From Apus apus (taxonomy: Eukaryota; Chordata; Aves; Apodiformes; Apodidae), in assembly GCF_020740795.1 (NCBI RefSeq), contig NC_067282.1, positions 127,033,132 to 127,097,131 on the forward strand: 64,000 nucleotides of DNA, read 5' to 3'. A model generated the notes under the pieces. The model ran no database searches and was not told the DNA's origin. It saw only the letters and a program-made list of their open reading frames with translations. Shown here piece by piece: positions 13,323 through 24,772 of this stretch (within the stretch, counting starts at the first letter, position 1; every line of letters begins with the position of its first letter). The position numbers were made by a program, and so were the translations under genes.

Positions 13323-13662
13323 ATGGCCACTGCACAAAGACTTCTCATCACTATGTTCTGCGAAGCCAGCGTTCACCGGACGTTGCCTGCCTTCTTTCTC
13401 CTGGGTTTTCTTGCTGGGATTGCTTCAACACATCCAGTTGTAAGCAGAACCAATGGCACATTACTGGAAAGAGGATGGCAATCTCTGTTGTCCAGGTCCA
13501 TTGCTGGGATGTCAGGGGACAAGTCAGATGTGAACTGGGAGAGTGACTATTTGCTAGGAATCAAGAGGCAGCGGAGGCTTTACTGCAACGTGGGCATCGG
13601 GTTTCACCTTCAAATCCTCCCAGATGGAAGGATAAGCGGAGTTCACAATGAAAACCAATACA
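13323..13662 (+). CDS. FGF6: FGF6 coding exon 1
   Basis: 340 coding bases covering the signal peptide, the glycosylated linker and the first beta strands. The exon ends after the first base of the Ser114 codon (phase 1), as in other FGFs, with donor GTGAGT at 13663. The reading frame stays open past the donor into the intron, so the splice site and not a stop fixes the end. Confidence 0.95.
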
Positions 13663-16600
13663 GTGAGTTGCATCCAGAAATGAAATGGAATAGATGTCAC
13701 TTGATTGCTGTGAACTCGCGTAATTACCCTTCAGAGAATGCAAATGTTATTACTTGATATTATTAATCTGTGCTACATCTGTTGCCTTTTTAAAGTCTCT
13801 GGGATCAATAAACATTTGAATCCTTCAGGCTGAAGCATGTCACAAATGCTTAGACAGATTTAGGTACAATTTATTTTTACTCTGCTTTACCGCAGAAATG
13901 AGAAAAGACAAATCAGGCTGAAAACTCTCTGCTGCATTTGCTCACTCCTGTGATCTTTTCATTGAATTCGAGAGTTGTTGCTGAGCTAAGAGTGCATGAT
14001 TTTTTAATATTAGTAGACTAGCACTTTTGGGACAGTCAGTCATGGAAGGGGCTTGCTTTTCCTGTTTTGCTTTCTCTTATGGGTACTGTTCCATAGCTGT
14101 AAGATTAAAAGAAAAACATTAGCCCTATGGATTTGAGTTTCCTGTACAGGGCGGTTACTAAAATCTTTTGCAGCTAGGATATCATAGGGGACTTCAAAAT
14201 GCAAGCCACTTTTCTCTAAAACTCAGTAACAAACACTCTGTAATTGTAGTATATTAAAAAAAGTAAATAAATTACTTATTAGAAAGCCCAAGAATTTGAC
14301 AGATCAAAAAAGTCTGTCAGAACAAAAGGATTATATAGCATGTGGCTACAATTGCAGAATTATTTTAAAATCCCATAGCACGTAAGGAAAAAAATAAAAA
14401 ATTCTGTGTGCTTTTATTATAGTGGACTAAGGAGATAATTCTAATAATGAAAATGTGACATGTTCATTAGGGTTTTTAAATAAATCGATTATATCTGAGT
14501 TGCCCCTGATGAGCTAAAAAATCTGTGATATCATTTTATTGAACTTCTTGTCTTCCAGGTCTCTTTGAAATATCCACCGTAAAGAGAGGTGTTGTTAGCC
14601 TGTTTGGTGTGAAAAGTGCTCTCTTCATTGCAATGAACAACAAGGGAAAGCTATATGGAACAGTGAGTATAAGTGCAAATAGTTTTTCAAGGTTTAAGCA
14701 AAGGTTGCAATGGTTTTGCTTGTTTGTTTGTTTGTTTGTTTTACCTCCTGGAAACCTCTGATTACAAGCAGAGAAAATAGCTTTTCAATTACAAGGAGCC
14801 TGCCCAGTCACCAGTGTTATTTAGTGCGACAAGCAACGTGGCTGTTAAAGGTCTGTTATTTTAAAACTTTCCTCAGGGAGCAGCCTAGGAAAATCAATGT
14901 ATTCTGCAAATAGTATGGGTTAAATATATGGCCTGTTCTAAGGGCTGAAAATGCATTCTAGTAAGATTGAAAACTGTTGATTCTCTTTTTCATTGCATTA
15001 TTGGAAAAGCAAAAGGGTGTGCTCTGGAAAAAACCCTTAGGAGGTAAAGCGCGTGTATGTCCCTGAGTGTGTGTGTGTGTGATTGCATGCACATGTGTGT
15101 GCCTACAGGTGAGTGTAGGAGAGGGACAATTAGAGCTACCTATACTAGCTGCCATTAGAAAAATCATGACCACAGGTATCCCCCTACCAAAAAAGATCCC
15201 ACTATGAAGAATAAATAGGAAGTCTACCCTACAAAGTCAGCATACGTGCCTGGGGTTATTTTTGTGAGATCAGTCCCAAAGGGTGAGAAAACAATAATGG
15301 CTATTAACAGTGGTGTGCAAGTCATACTGAAACACTCCACCACCATTCTCCTCTAGAAAGTGCTAGCTGTGCCATCTAAACGCAATTTAAACTCTGAGCA
15401 AGGCACCTCTAGCCTCAACATTCAGGTGCTGTTTAGGAAGCATGTTTGAAAGAACCTAGCTCTGAGCCAAAACAGTGCATCTCAAAGTAATGAATGGCAC
15501 TGATTGCATTCATCTTCTGGTGTCAAGAAACAACAAAGCCATTTCCTTTGAAACAGCCCTAAATGCAACAAAGCATTTCAGTTACTTAATAAAACACCAT
15601 ATGTTGTGAAGGACGAAGGACGGTAGCTATTACTAATCCAACAGATACCTTCTCACACAGAGGGGGGTATTTTAAGGTTCAAGTCTGATTTCAAGCACCT
15701 AAAAAGCACCACAATCCCAGCTGCTTTGCTTGACCAGGTCTTTCTAAAGAAATGCAGGGTCTGACTTCAGAGCTGCCTTTGATTTTTTTTCGCTGGTTCA
15801 ATCAGTCTTGCTTATTTTCAAAGACATTTTTAAAAGCTGTAAGAGATGTGAATTTCTTCTCTCACAATGCAATTGCTAAGTTAAACTCTTACACATTTTG
15901 AATAATATCTTACAAATTTTGGACAAAGATGTCCAAATGGAACAGCAATGGTGTTGTCTCATGTGCCAGACATTTGATGTCAGGGAATTATTCTACGTTC
16001 TCTTTTAATTTCCTCAGTGCTCTGTGTTTGTCTTCTGCTTTTCCTTGCATCTCCTCTCACAGATAGCTTGCTCACATTGGATTTATATGATTCAATATGA
16101 AGAAATATAAACCTTTCCTGCTGCATGTCTCACTATCAGTTAAATATAATATCAGTAATGACTTAAATAAAAAAAGAAGAAATGTAGGCATCTTTTTCAA
16201 ATGCCTTATTCAAGCAAATAGCTCTCCCTGAACATTGCTGTTTGTAAGAGAATTGAGAGTTTTGACAGCCAGCATATCATTCTCTTATAAATCTCTTACA
16301 GAGGAGATACAGAGATACATCATGTGGGCAAAGGGCATGATGCTGACTGAAACCATTGCTTGCAAATAAAATTATGAAATACATTGTTTATGATGAATTA
16401 ACTTGATCTGTCACAGGAAGCACGCAGTCCATTATCTGGACAGGTGGCATCTGAGTTCATCTGACACCAAAGTAGCACTGAGGAGTGAGATTTATTGTTG
16501 GATGCAGTCACTCTGACAACACCTGTTGCATGCTGCAACAAGTTATTCTGTAAAAATGCCCATCAGAAAAATGGCTCTTATATTCATTAAAGTATTTATG

Positions 16601-16848
16601 TATTTATGTATTTATGTATTTATTTATTGCTCCTCCATTGTCCTCCCCCCGTCCCCCTTCCTATTCTTTAGGCTGTTTTCCAAGATGAGTGCAAATTCAA
16701 AGAAACCTTGCTGCCCAATAACTACAATGCATATGAATCAAATGTTTACTGTGGTGCTTACATTGCACTCAGTAAACATGGGAGGGTGAAGAGAGGAAAC
16801 AAGGTTTCTCCTGCTATGACAGTAACCCACTTTTTACCAAGAATATGA
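13323..16848 (+). CDS. FGF6: Fibroblast growth factor 6 (complete, three exons)
   Basis: Coding exons are 13323-13662, 14559-14662 and 16672-16848, giving 206 residues against 208 in human FGF6. The secreted heparin-binding factor belongs to the FGF4/FGF6 subfamily, acts on FGF receptors and is known mainly from skeletal muscle. The start is the ATG that gives [11 protein letters not shown], matching human MALGQRLFITM; an in-frame GTG nine bases upstream is not used. Residues 19-36 form the hydrophobic signal segment, Asn44-Gly-Thr is a glycosylation site matching the human NNT, and [20 protein letters not shown] begins the beta-trefoil core. The core cysteines are Cys88 and Cys155. The tail ([20 protein letters not shown]) is the basic heparin-binding end. 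Splice sites are canonical (A|GTGAGT, CCAG|GT, ACA|GTGAGT, TTAG|GC). One extra cysteine, Cys175, stands where human has Gln. I am sure of the identity. Confidence 0.97.
13663..14558 (+). other. FGF6: FGF6 intron 1
   Basis: 896 bases with GT...AG ends. The polypyrimidine stretch before the acceptor is short (CTTGTCTTCCAG). An AATAAA at 13806-13811 lies in it, which could allow early polyadenylation, but I see no further sign of use. No mobile element recognised. Confidence 0.85.
14559..14662 (+). CDS. FGF6: FGF6 coding exon 2
   Basis: 104 bases, the standard middle-exon length of this FGF family. It encodes [20 protein letters not shown] through KLYGT with acceptor CTTCCAG and donor GTGAGT. 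It contains the conserved FGF signature around Leu-Phe-Ile-Ala-Met-Asn. Confidence 0.96.
14719..14742 (+). repeat. (TTTG)n microsatellite
   Basis: About six copies of a TTTG tetramer near the start of FGF6 intron 2, 57 bases after the donor. Confidence 0.9.
16593..16628 (+). repeat. (TATTTATG)n octamer microsatellite
   Basis: About 4.5 copies of an 8-bp unit, ending 43 bases before the FGF6 exon 3 acceptor, where a branch point would be expected. Confidence 0.9.
16672..16848 (+). CDS. FGF6: FGF6 coding exon 3
   Basis: 177 bases including the TGA stop. It starts with [11 protein letters not shown] after acceptor TTCTTTAG and ends THFLPRI, identical to the human C-terminus. It supplies the last beta strands and the basic heparin-binding loop (HGRVKRGNK). 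Confidence 0.96.
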   Translation, partial: AVFQDECKFKETLLPNNYNAYESNVYCGAYIALSKHGRVKRGNKVSPAMTVTHFLPRI

Positions 16849-17950
16849 ACATGAGCAAAGTAGAAGATTAAATCCCAGGAAAAACTGTTTCATTTTGCAC
16901 ATGGGAATAATCTCCCAGGTAAAGTATTTATACTGTTCATTGAAAAAAAATCTACATATGTATGTGTATATTTGGTTAAAATATTTGTACTAGATTCATC
17001 ACATAGCATATGTAATATGATGCTGCTTCTCTTATACCCTGTACAAATTTTACACAGCTGTGTGCCTCCTTTGGTGCTTAACAGAGAAAAATACAAACTG
17101 GAGAGCAATGGAAAAAAAGGATTTGGAAGATAAAGAATGGCTGTGGATATTAATCTAATTAATCATAGGTTATTTATTAATTAACATTAATTACCTCAGA
17201 TAATAATCTTTCTTAGAGAGCTGTTTACATATCTTGGGCCAAATCATCACATGACTGTGCTTCACCAGAACTTCAAGCAGTTCACTCCAGCTGAATATCT
17301 GCCTGCATGTCCCCTTCTACACACTGTGTCCTGTCTTGTAAAGTCCTCAATCTATTTTGATCATTAGGGTGCCAATTCCACAACCATTTCTACACAAGTA
17401 AACTGTCTACCCTGAGAGCCCCTCTGACTGAAGGGATTATCCAGGGTCTCCTCACATGGACTTGTTGGCAAAATGAAGACTTACAATCAATTTCCCTTAG
17501 GAAGGGCCCTAGGCTAAATCACAGCTGGATCCCAAATGCAAAATATAGTTGGAGCTTAGGATTTTAAATATCACCCCCTTGGCATTTTGCGAGCTTAGTT
17601 TAGACTCACCTTAAATATAGATGTGTATATCTTTAATATAAATACATGTGTGTATATATAGCCATGATATGTGTAAGCACATAGCCATGCAAGTACATAC
17701 TTTCAATCAATTGGTTATCCCAGTCTCTGGATGTCCAAGTGCCTTTGTATGTGTACACACGTAAAAGAACACACATATTTAAAGGCACTGTGTTTCATTC
17801 AGGCAGAATCTTGATAATCTGTAAGAACTAGAGCTGGTCTCCAGGATGCATTTTATAAAATGCCTGAAATTTATTGAAGCTCCCGGCAAAGGTCTATTTT
17901 AGAAAACTTAATTTATTCTGTTTTCTGCTTGAAGTGTATTTGGTTCTTTA

Positions 17951-17971
17951 TCATACCTCACTGAGGTATGA
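17951..17971. repeat. Near-perfect palindrome, 10-bp arms
   Basis: TCATACCTCA and TGAGGTATGA are exact reverse complements separated by one C. If the region is FGF6 3' UTR it would form a tight hairpin in the RNA. Confidence 0.8.
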
Positions 17972-18513
17972 TGAGGACAGAGGATTAAGGTTTATACAAG
18001 CATGTCTTCCTGGATTGAAACAGAGGAATTTATGCTATAATTCCAATTTCTATCACTTGCAAAGCACTGATTTCAAAGAGAACACAGCAAGCTGTATGAA
18101 ATACTCTCCAAAGCTCTCCTAGAAGCCTTGCATATGGTGCATAACCTTGCTTCACTATTTTGACAACCTTTTTCCAGATCGCAAATGAAGCTACATTCTC
18201 TGTGCCTTTGAAAGAGTATTTTAAGAGGCCCTAAGTCAATAGTCACTATAAATGTCAGTTATGAGAAGCCTTGGGATTCCTGAATTGATGGCGTGTTCCT
18301 AAATTTGAAACTAGATTCAATGCAATGTCAGAGCATGAGCATTTTCAGCATAGATGGACCATGTTGGTGCAGAAGCGAACATCTGAGTGCAAGATTATCT
18401 CCCACATCCAGCCAAAATGTGGCTGTGTCCAGCCTTGACATGCCATTCTATTTGCAGGGGATGTCTATTCATGATGAATTTGAGCCTTCTGACATGCCTG
18501 AAAAACAGTGTCA

Positions 18514-18584
18514 GGGCCAGATCCTCAGCTGGAGTAAACCAGTCTAGTAAGACTACTAGTTTATAGCTGCAGAAGATTTGGCCC
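18514..18584. repeat. Palindromic MITE-like relic
   Basis: The 71-bp block begins GGGCCAGATCCTCAGC and ends GCAGAAGATTTGGCCC, which are imperfect reverse complements. Its centre also pairs (CTAGT...ACTAG). Blocks starting GGGCCAAATCCTGC and containing GGTGTAA are, as I recall, remnants of an old palindromic amniote repeat. I cannot give the exact family name. Confidence 0.4.
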
Positions 18585-18750
18585 AAAGAGCGTATCTACA
18601 AGGATACATCTACAGTCACACTTTCTGAAAAATTATGAAGACAATTGGTTTGTGAACAAGATAGAGTTTTCTAGTTCCTTTTGTGTGATTTAGAGTTGAA
18701 TGTATTTTGCTCAAATCTAAGTGATGACAACAGTGTAAATTAAGAGGGGG

Positions 18751-18764
18751 AAAAAAAAAAAAAA
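18751..18764 (+). repeat. Poly(A) tract
   Basis: Fourteen A residues preceded by five G. No retroposed body is recognisable upstream. Confidence 0.8.
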
Positions 18765-21254
18765 GAGTGGAATACAGCTTACAGTACATGAGTGGGACAC
18801 TTTGGACATAGCAAAGGAAAGTTGTTACTTTGCATTTTCTCGTCTCATAGTATGCAGAGAGAAGCCAAGCTGGCACACCTCATTCATCCACAATGTGTAC
18901 AGCAGCTTGATTTGAATTTGATGAGAAAAAGCAGTATGTTTTGAGGGGGGGGAGTGGGTCAGAAGAAAGTTTGGAAGATGTCAGACAGTTACATCGACCT
19001 AAAGTCCTTCAAGGTACAGACGGGAAGACAGTTGTGTTGAAATACATTAGCTGGCAACTTGTATCCTTGTGGTATATTCCTAATGATCTTTGAAGTTTGA
19101 AAAAGAATGGAAGAGTACGTGGACATAGAAGAAGTCACAGTTTGAATGTTGACACACAAGTTTGTTTCTGAGTACAGCTTAAACCAGTGTCCTTAGGATA
19201 GGATGAAGTCTGTTCCCTCTTAAGCCAGTGTAGTCTAGAATTATTCATTGTTGCCAGTACTCATAAATCATAGGATAACTGGCATAAACTGTGAGAATCA
19301 GACTTGCTGACTCCATTTTGCACATACTGGTCAACAGTGAGAGCAAACCATAGACCAGGTCACAAGAAGTGTTTGGAAGCAGCCTGCTAGGTTGAGCTTG
19401 TTCTTAAGAACCTCAGACCCTTGCAGAGGCAGTTTTGATGGGCATTTGAAAAGCCCCCTCAGTCACTCTGCCGAGTTACTCTTTACACCTCTGCTTTTTC
19501 CTTATTATATATCAATGCCAGCCAGATTAACACTGAGTTCAATTTTTAAATCAAAAAAGGTCTCCAAGGGCCAGGAATCCTGACTAATATGAATTGTGTC
19601 ATTGTCAGAAGTGAAAATGAAAGATGACATTGTCAGGAGTTCTAATTGTGGCAGGAAACCCCTCCAGCACAGTAGAGCACTGAGGCCTTGTGGAGTTTTA
19701 GACTAGATGGATATGATACTTTGAGAAAGGAACTTCTTAAGTGAATGCATGGCTACATTCAAAAGAGGAATCAAGGCACTCGTTGACACATTGCTACAGA
19801 CTTGCAAGCAGTCTAGGGGCAGCTCACAGTAGTAGAATGTACTTTGGCAGGTGTGCAAGAAGTTCTGTAACTTGCTTGGGAAATGGCCTGATCCTGTATT
19901 GCATCATACTTGATTAGCACAGGAGAAGGAGGATCTAGGCAGACCACCACTCATTCTGCACATGGCAGGATAAAACTGTTGAGCTGGCACAGAGGAAAAA
20001 GGAAAAGAAAAAAATCTGTAATGAGAATGTACATGTTACAGAGCCTATGGAGACAATATGGGCATAGTCTGGTAAACTCTGAAGCGTCACTTTCTTTGAA
20101 AGAATATTTCCATGAATATGTGACTACATACAGAAAACTCATGAAAGTAAAAGAGTTTCCCAAATGAGAGACAAGTTAGGAATGCAGTGGTCCCTTTGAA
20201 AGCTTGTCTCATGGTCTCACTGAGTCATTAAACGGGCCACAAGTTTTGAAAGCATTGATATGAATGTCCCACACCAGCCTGTCTTGCCCATATTTCACAC
20301 ATGGGATTCTCCTGTGGAGTTAATACTATTTTAAAGGTTTCTTCTATAGGCAAATTGCATAATAATTTAAGTTCTAATCCACCTTGATTAGAAAACAGTC
20401 TTGACTGGAAAAGTATTATGTACTTAAATAATCTAAGCTTCCCCAGCTATGCAGAGATGAAGACACACACAATGGAAAAGCAGAGTAATTTTTGTATACC
20501 TCACTAACTATTGCAATTCCAAGATTTTATTTTGCACAGTAAATAGTGCCAAAGTTCTCACATTTATTTATTTTTTTCACTACAATATACCTCATATTCT
20601 GACTCAATATGGACTCACAATTGAGGCTGTAAATTTGCCAGAAATACAAAACTGTCCAATCAATTGTTTGTGAAATTGCTTCTATTTTTATATGTATGTG
20701 CTGCGCACAATAGTTTACTGTATTAATGAAATAAACTTTTATACGTTTTTCACAGTGTTTGACTCCAAATCCGTCTTACAATTTTTTTTTCCTTTCTTCA
20801 GACCACTGCATTAACACCATCTCACCCCCACCACACACCGTTTTTATTCATCTCTAGAAATAGAGAGGATGTATTGATACACTTAAAATTGTGATATAAT
20901 TTTGTGTTCTTCAGATTTCATGCCTGGGAAGTCATAAGAGAGTTGTACTTGTTATAGAGAATCTGGGAGTTTCATAGAAGAGAAGGAAAATAAAACTGAA
21001 ATCTGATTAAAGATGAGCTGTCATAGTCACCTGTCTAAAATCCAATGTTTCTTACCTGGGGAGGTTCCAGAGCTGTTCTCTTGGTAATGCTCTTCAGCGT
21101 GTAACTGCCAGTGCATATCCCTCGCCTTATTAAATAAGAAATTTGTTTTTTTGTTGGGTTTGGTTTTTTTAGTTGGTTGGTTTTGATTTTGGTGGTTTTG
21201 GTGTTTTTTTTTTAATGGCATTTTCTTCTTGTGTGGAACTCATTTGGGAGAGCA

Positions 21255-21583
21255 GCTTCCTGGAACCTCCCCGGAAAGCTGGGGAGGCACTTTTTACAAG
21301 GGCATGTTAGTAAGACAACAAGGGGTAATGGCTTACAACTGGAAGAGGGGAGATTTAGGTTAGACATTAGGAAGAAATTCTTTACTGTGAGGGTGGTGAG
21401 ACACTGGAACAGGTTTGCCCAGAGAAGCTGTGGCTGCCCCCTCCCTGGAAGTGTTCAAGGCCAGGTTGGATGGGGCTTTGAGCAACCTGGTCTAGTGGAA
21501 GGTGTCCCTGCCCATGCAAGTGTTTGGAACTACATGCTCTTTAAGGTCCCTTCCAACCCAAAACACTCTATGATTCTGTGATC
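21255..21583 (+). mobile_element. CR1 LINE, 5'-truncated 3' end
   Basis: CR1 landmarks run in order: GGTAATGGCTTACAACTGGA, then AGATTTAGGTTAGACATTAG, GGTGGTGAGACACTGGAACA, the GTTGGATGGGGCTTTGAGCA box, and CCCTTCCAACCC with an ATTCTGTGAT tail. It is a different 3'-end subfamily from the copy at 3911. A small internal deletion is seen near 21515. The T-rich run at 21140-21215 just upstream is separate from it. Confidence 0.95.
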
Positions 21584-24458
21584 TCAGGGGCGTGTTGCCT
21601 CACTGTGCCTTGAAGTTGAACACTTTGGAAACTGTTACATTTCAGTGATTTGGTAATACTTTAATTCCATCCCTCCACTCCCAAGCTGTCACTTAGACCT
21701 TCTGTTATGTGACTGCAGACCTCTTTCAGTATGGGGACCCAAACTAACGTGGGTTTAGAAATCAATAGTTGAGAATCTGACTCCTGCTTTTTTGTTCAAG
21801 TTGTTTAACCCATACCAGCATGATATCGCCAAGCGGACAGGTCTTCATGTCTCTGATTGCTGGTGACTCTTCTCAGGAGTATAAGAACATCAGCACCCCC
21901 ATGCTGGTTAACCACCATTCTCAACACATGCGTTTGTGTTTTGGACACCTACACTCCCCCAGAATAATTCCTTTTGCTTAGAGTCATCATAAATGCTTGC
22001 ATATCATTGCTCTGCATCTGTGCCACATTTCACCTGAGAGAGGGCTGCATTTCACTGGTGGGTTAAACAATGCTTCTGCATGCTGTGGAATTGCCTTGTT
22101 CACAGCTCTGAAGACCAGCCACTGTAGGTGGAAATGGGAACTGGAGAAGATATGCAGCCCACATGCATTGAGTGGAAACAACAGGACAAACCAGCAGCTG
22201 ATGTAAACCAACCTAACCCCAGCAAAACAGAAACATAAATGATCTGGTAAGGAGTCATCTACTGAGGCTGGGAAAAAGCAACATGTGGTCAGCTCCCAAG
22301 GCACCCTCTCAGACACAGGATAGTTTCTGCTCCCTGTGTTGCAGTTTTCTCTTTGAAAGGTGATGCTGCCCAGATGCCCCGAGAGACAAGCACCACTCCC
22401 ATGCTCCCTTCCCACTCTGTGCTCTCCGCTCAGGGCGTTTGGAGGACAAGAGATGGTGGCTAAGCCCCAAACCTCTGTGAAGAGCAGGAAAAATTTTGGC
22501 TGAACTTCGCTTGGTTTACATAATTTTCTGCCTCCTCCCAGGTAATTTGAACTTAATGGTGTACCTGTTCCTACAGGTATAGCTGTGACGCAGTAATCTG
22601 ACCCTTCTCGTCATCACATTGACTTGGATTTCCATCTCAGTAGCTCTCCACTGCTTACCACAGGCTCTGTTCCCAAGACTATAAAGCTGTGAGATGCTTG
22701 TTAAGGAAAAATAAGTTTTAATAGACATGGGAAAATGCAATTTAAACAAAAAAATAATCAAATTGCTTAAAAAGGGAGCTCTCCTAGCTCCCTGCACTAA
22801 TGCTGACCCTCTTCTTTTTCTCTGATCTGTCACTGAAAATATAACTGTGGCTCTGAAAAGTCTCTCCCTGTGCCCAGACTACAGCAGAGGAGTATCCCAG
22901 AGTGTCCCTTCTCTCCCCCCTCCCTCAAGCCACGATGCCCTCTGTGTCCCCTGGCTTGAAGCCATTGGCAGAGATCCATAATCTGCCCACTTACTCAGGC
23001 TTTGGCTTCTCTGATGATCAACCATCTCTACAAGGCAGCAGGTGCGGTTTTCATTAGCTCCAGGAGCCTGGGTTGTCAGTAACTCTTGATAGAGATGCCA
23101 GCCCTGAGCTGGCTGAAGGTTACAGTGTAAGCAGCGCAGGTGAAAGCAGGCAGCGCTACACCCTCCTGAAACCAGCAAAAATTGCTCAGCAATGGTAGGA
23201 AGTTAAAAATAAATAAATAAATGTAAAAAAAGTATGGAAGAGCAGGAAATTCTTACTGTTCAAAGAAAGCTAAGGCCTACATAAGTGTTGCCTTTTGATC
23301 ACAGAATCAGAAGTAATTAGTCTGGAAGGGGAGTTTGCATGAGGAAGAATCCCCTCTATCCACTCTCTCCAACAACCCCTGAGGTGCCCTCATGATTCAT
23401 TAAGCTCTGGATGAACCTCTGGATAGCAACTTAAAAGAGTTCAATCTCAGAAAAATATCTTCACAGGGTCACCAGCACAGTTCGTGCTTTGCTGGAAGGC
23501 TGTTTAAGTGCTGGCAGCACCTTCCTATTGAGCCTTGACACAAGCCACCTCTGTATTGTGCACTGAGCAGAAAATTACTTTTTTACTGAGACTCATCCCT
23601 ACCAACAAAGAGAAGACATCAGAAGGATTCAGTCCCCTGATGGAAAAATGAAAAATAATTTCTTTCAGCTCAGGGGTGCATGGCTACCAGTTGTAGGTAC
23701 ACAGGATTTGGAGGAGTACACAGATAGAACAACCGTGGCTTCAATGCAACCCCAGCCCACATTTTGGGAACAGAGCAGCAGCAGCACTACTCTGAAATGT
23801 GAATGCCATGTTAACACCTGATAGGAACAGGTAGAAAGACTCTGACCTCCTGAGGCTGATTACTGCACTTTTACAAAAATTGGCTCTTATTATTATTGCC
23901 CTCTGGTGGCTATTTTCTTATTTAGCAGCTAGATGTCCAAGGCGGAACCGACAAGGTACTGTGGGCCTGGGCACACAGGGAAAAGGAGGCTGTCACCTCA
24001 TGGCTGTGATCGGTTATAGACCTCAGGTGCCTCCATGTGTTCTTGATAAGCAATTTTTCTTAGCACTAGGCAGGTAACTTGGTTATGAAAACTACTTTGC
24101 TTTTACTCCATATTTTTCAATCTGAAGATTTCACAAACAACTTTCCCGAACACGTTCCCAAAGATTTTTGCAAACATAAAACCTGAGCTTATGCCTCAAA
24201 AGCAGTGCCACATGGAATACCTTAAAGGACATAAAATGACAAGGCTCATTGAATCCTGCTGCTGCTCCCCGTGACAACTATGGCAGGAACTACTGTGTAG
24301 CAGCATGGAGCACCTTGAGCAGGAAAGCAGAAGGCAATATACTTTTCCAAATTGCATTGAATTTTAAAACATGTTAACATTATTTGCCTGTCACCTCTCT
24401 GATCATATTATTAAATGTTGCTCTGTGGGCCCATAAGCAGCCACAAATGATGGGGTCT

Positions 24459-24515
24459 CATCCATCCATCCATCCATCCATCCATCCATCCATCCATCCA
24501 TCCATCCACCCATCC
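24459..24515 (+). repeat. (CATC)n tetramer microsatellite
   Basis: About 12 perfect copies then two imperfect ones. On the other strand it reads as a repeated Trp-Met-Asp-Gly string, which is not a protein. Confidence 0.95.
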
Positions 24516-24724
24516 CCCCAAGGATCAGGGCAGTCCTGGGGCAGCCAGAGGTGCCTGTGGTGCAGGCAGGAATCAAAATACAGGGCAGGGTGGAGGGGGT
24601 ACACGAAACAGAAGGGGGGAAAAAAACCAGGAGGGGTCACTCATACACTTAGAAACATCGTTAAGAAACTTACGGAACAGTGAATTACTTCACCAGCAAA
24701 TCTAGAGCATCATACAAATGCTGT

Positions 24725-24772
24725 AGCTGCTTCTCCATCCCCTAGCATGGTTTTTCTAGAAGAGAAGCAGCT
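24725..24772. repeat. Hairpin, 11-bp perfect stem
   Basis: AGCTGCTTCTC at 24725-24735 is the exact reverse complement of GAGAAGCAGCT at 24762-24772, with a 26-base loop. Pairing extends outward a few bases with mismatches. There is no sign that it is a known RNA. Confidence 0.6.

Larger units (their letters stand above)
14663..16671 (+). other. FGF6: FGF6 intron 2
   Basis: About 2.0 kb with canonical ends. It contains a (TTTG)n tract at 14719-14742, a short (TG)n run near 15066-15082, and an octamer microsatellite at 16593-16628 close to the acceptor. The C-rich polypyrimidine tract (16629-16669) is strong. Confidence 0.85.
16849..20760 (+). other. FGF6: Possible long FGF6 3' UTR
   Basis: The first AATAAA I find downstream of the FGF6 stop is at 20730-20735 (context TGAAATAAACTTTT), followed by a GT-containing stretch. 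A 3' UTR of about 3.9 kb would fit the long (about 4.8 kb) mouse Fgf6 mRNA as I recall it. This is inference: no transcript evidence is visible, and shorter transcripts using non-canonical signals are possible. The stretch has no gene-like open frame. Confidence 0.3.

Noticed and set aside
13806-13811. AATAAA shortly after the FGF6 exon 1 frame ends
   Set aside because: It lies in intron 1, and the exon 2 and 3 splice sites and protein match show that the gene continues.
17962-17971. TGAGGTATGA resembling the let-7 seed start (TGAGGTAG)
   Set aside because: The match stops after seven bases and the surrounding short palindrome is not a let-7 precursor.
23296-23560. Possible CR1 3' end on the minus strand (ATCACAGAATCAGAAG, then a CTGGAAGGGGAG box)
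   Set aside because: Only the first 40 bases resemble a CR1 tail and the rest could not be aligned by eye. A repeat search with CR1 consensus sequences would decide.
24384-24683. Open frame with Ser-Ile-His-Pro repeats
   Set aside because: Translation of the (CATC)n microsatellite.
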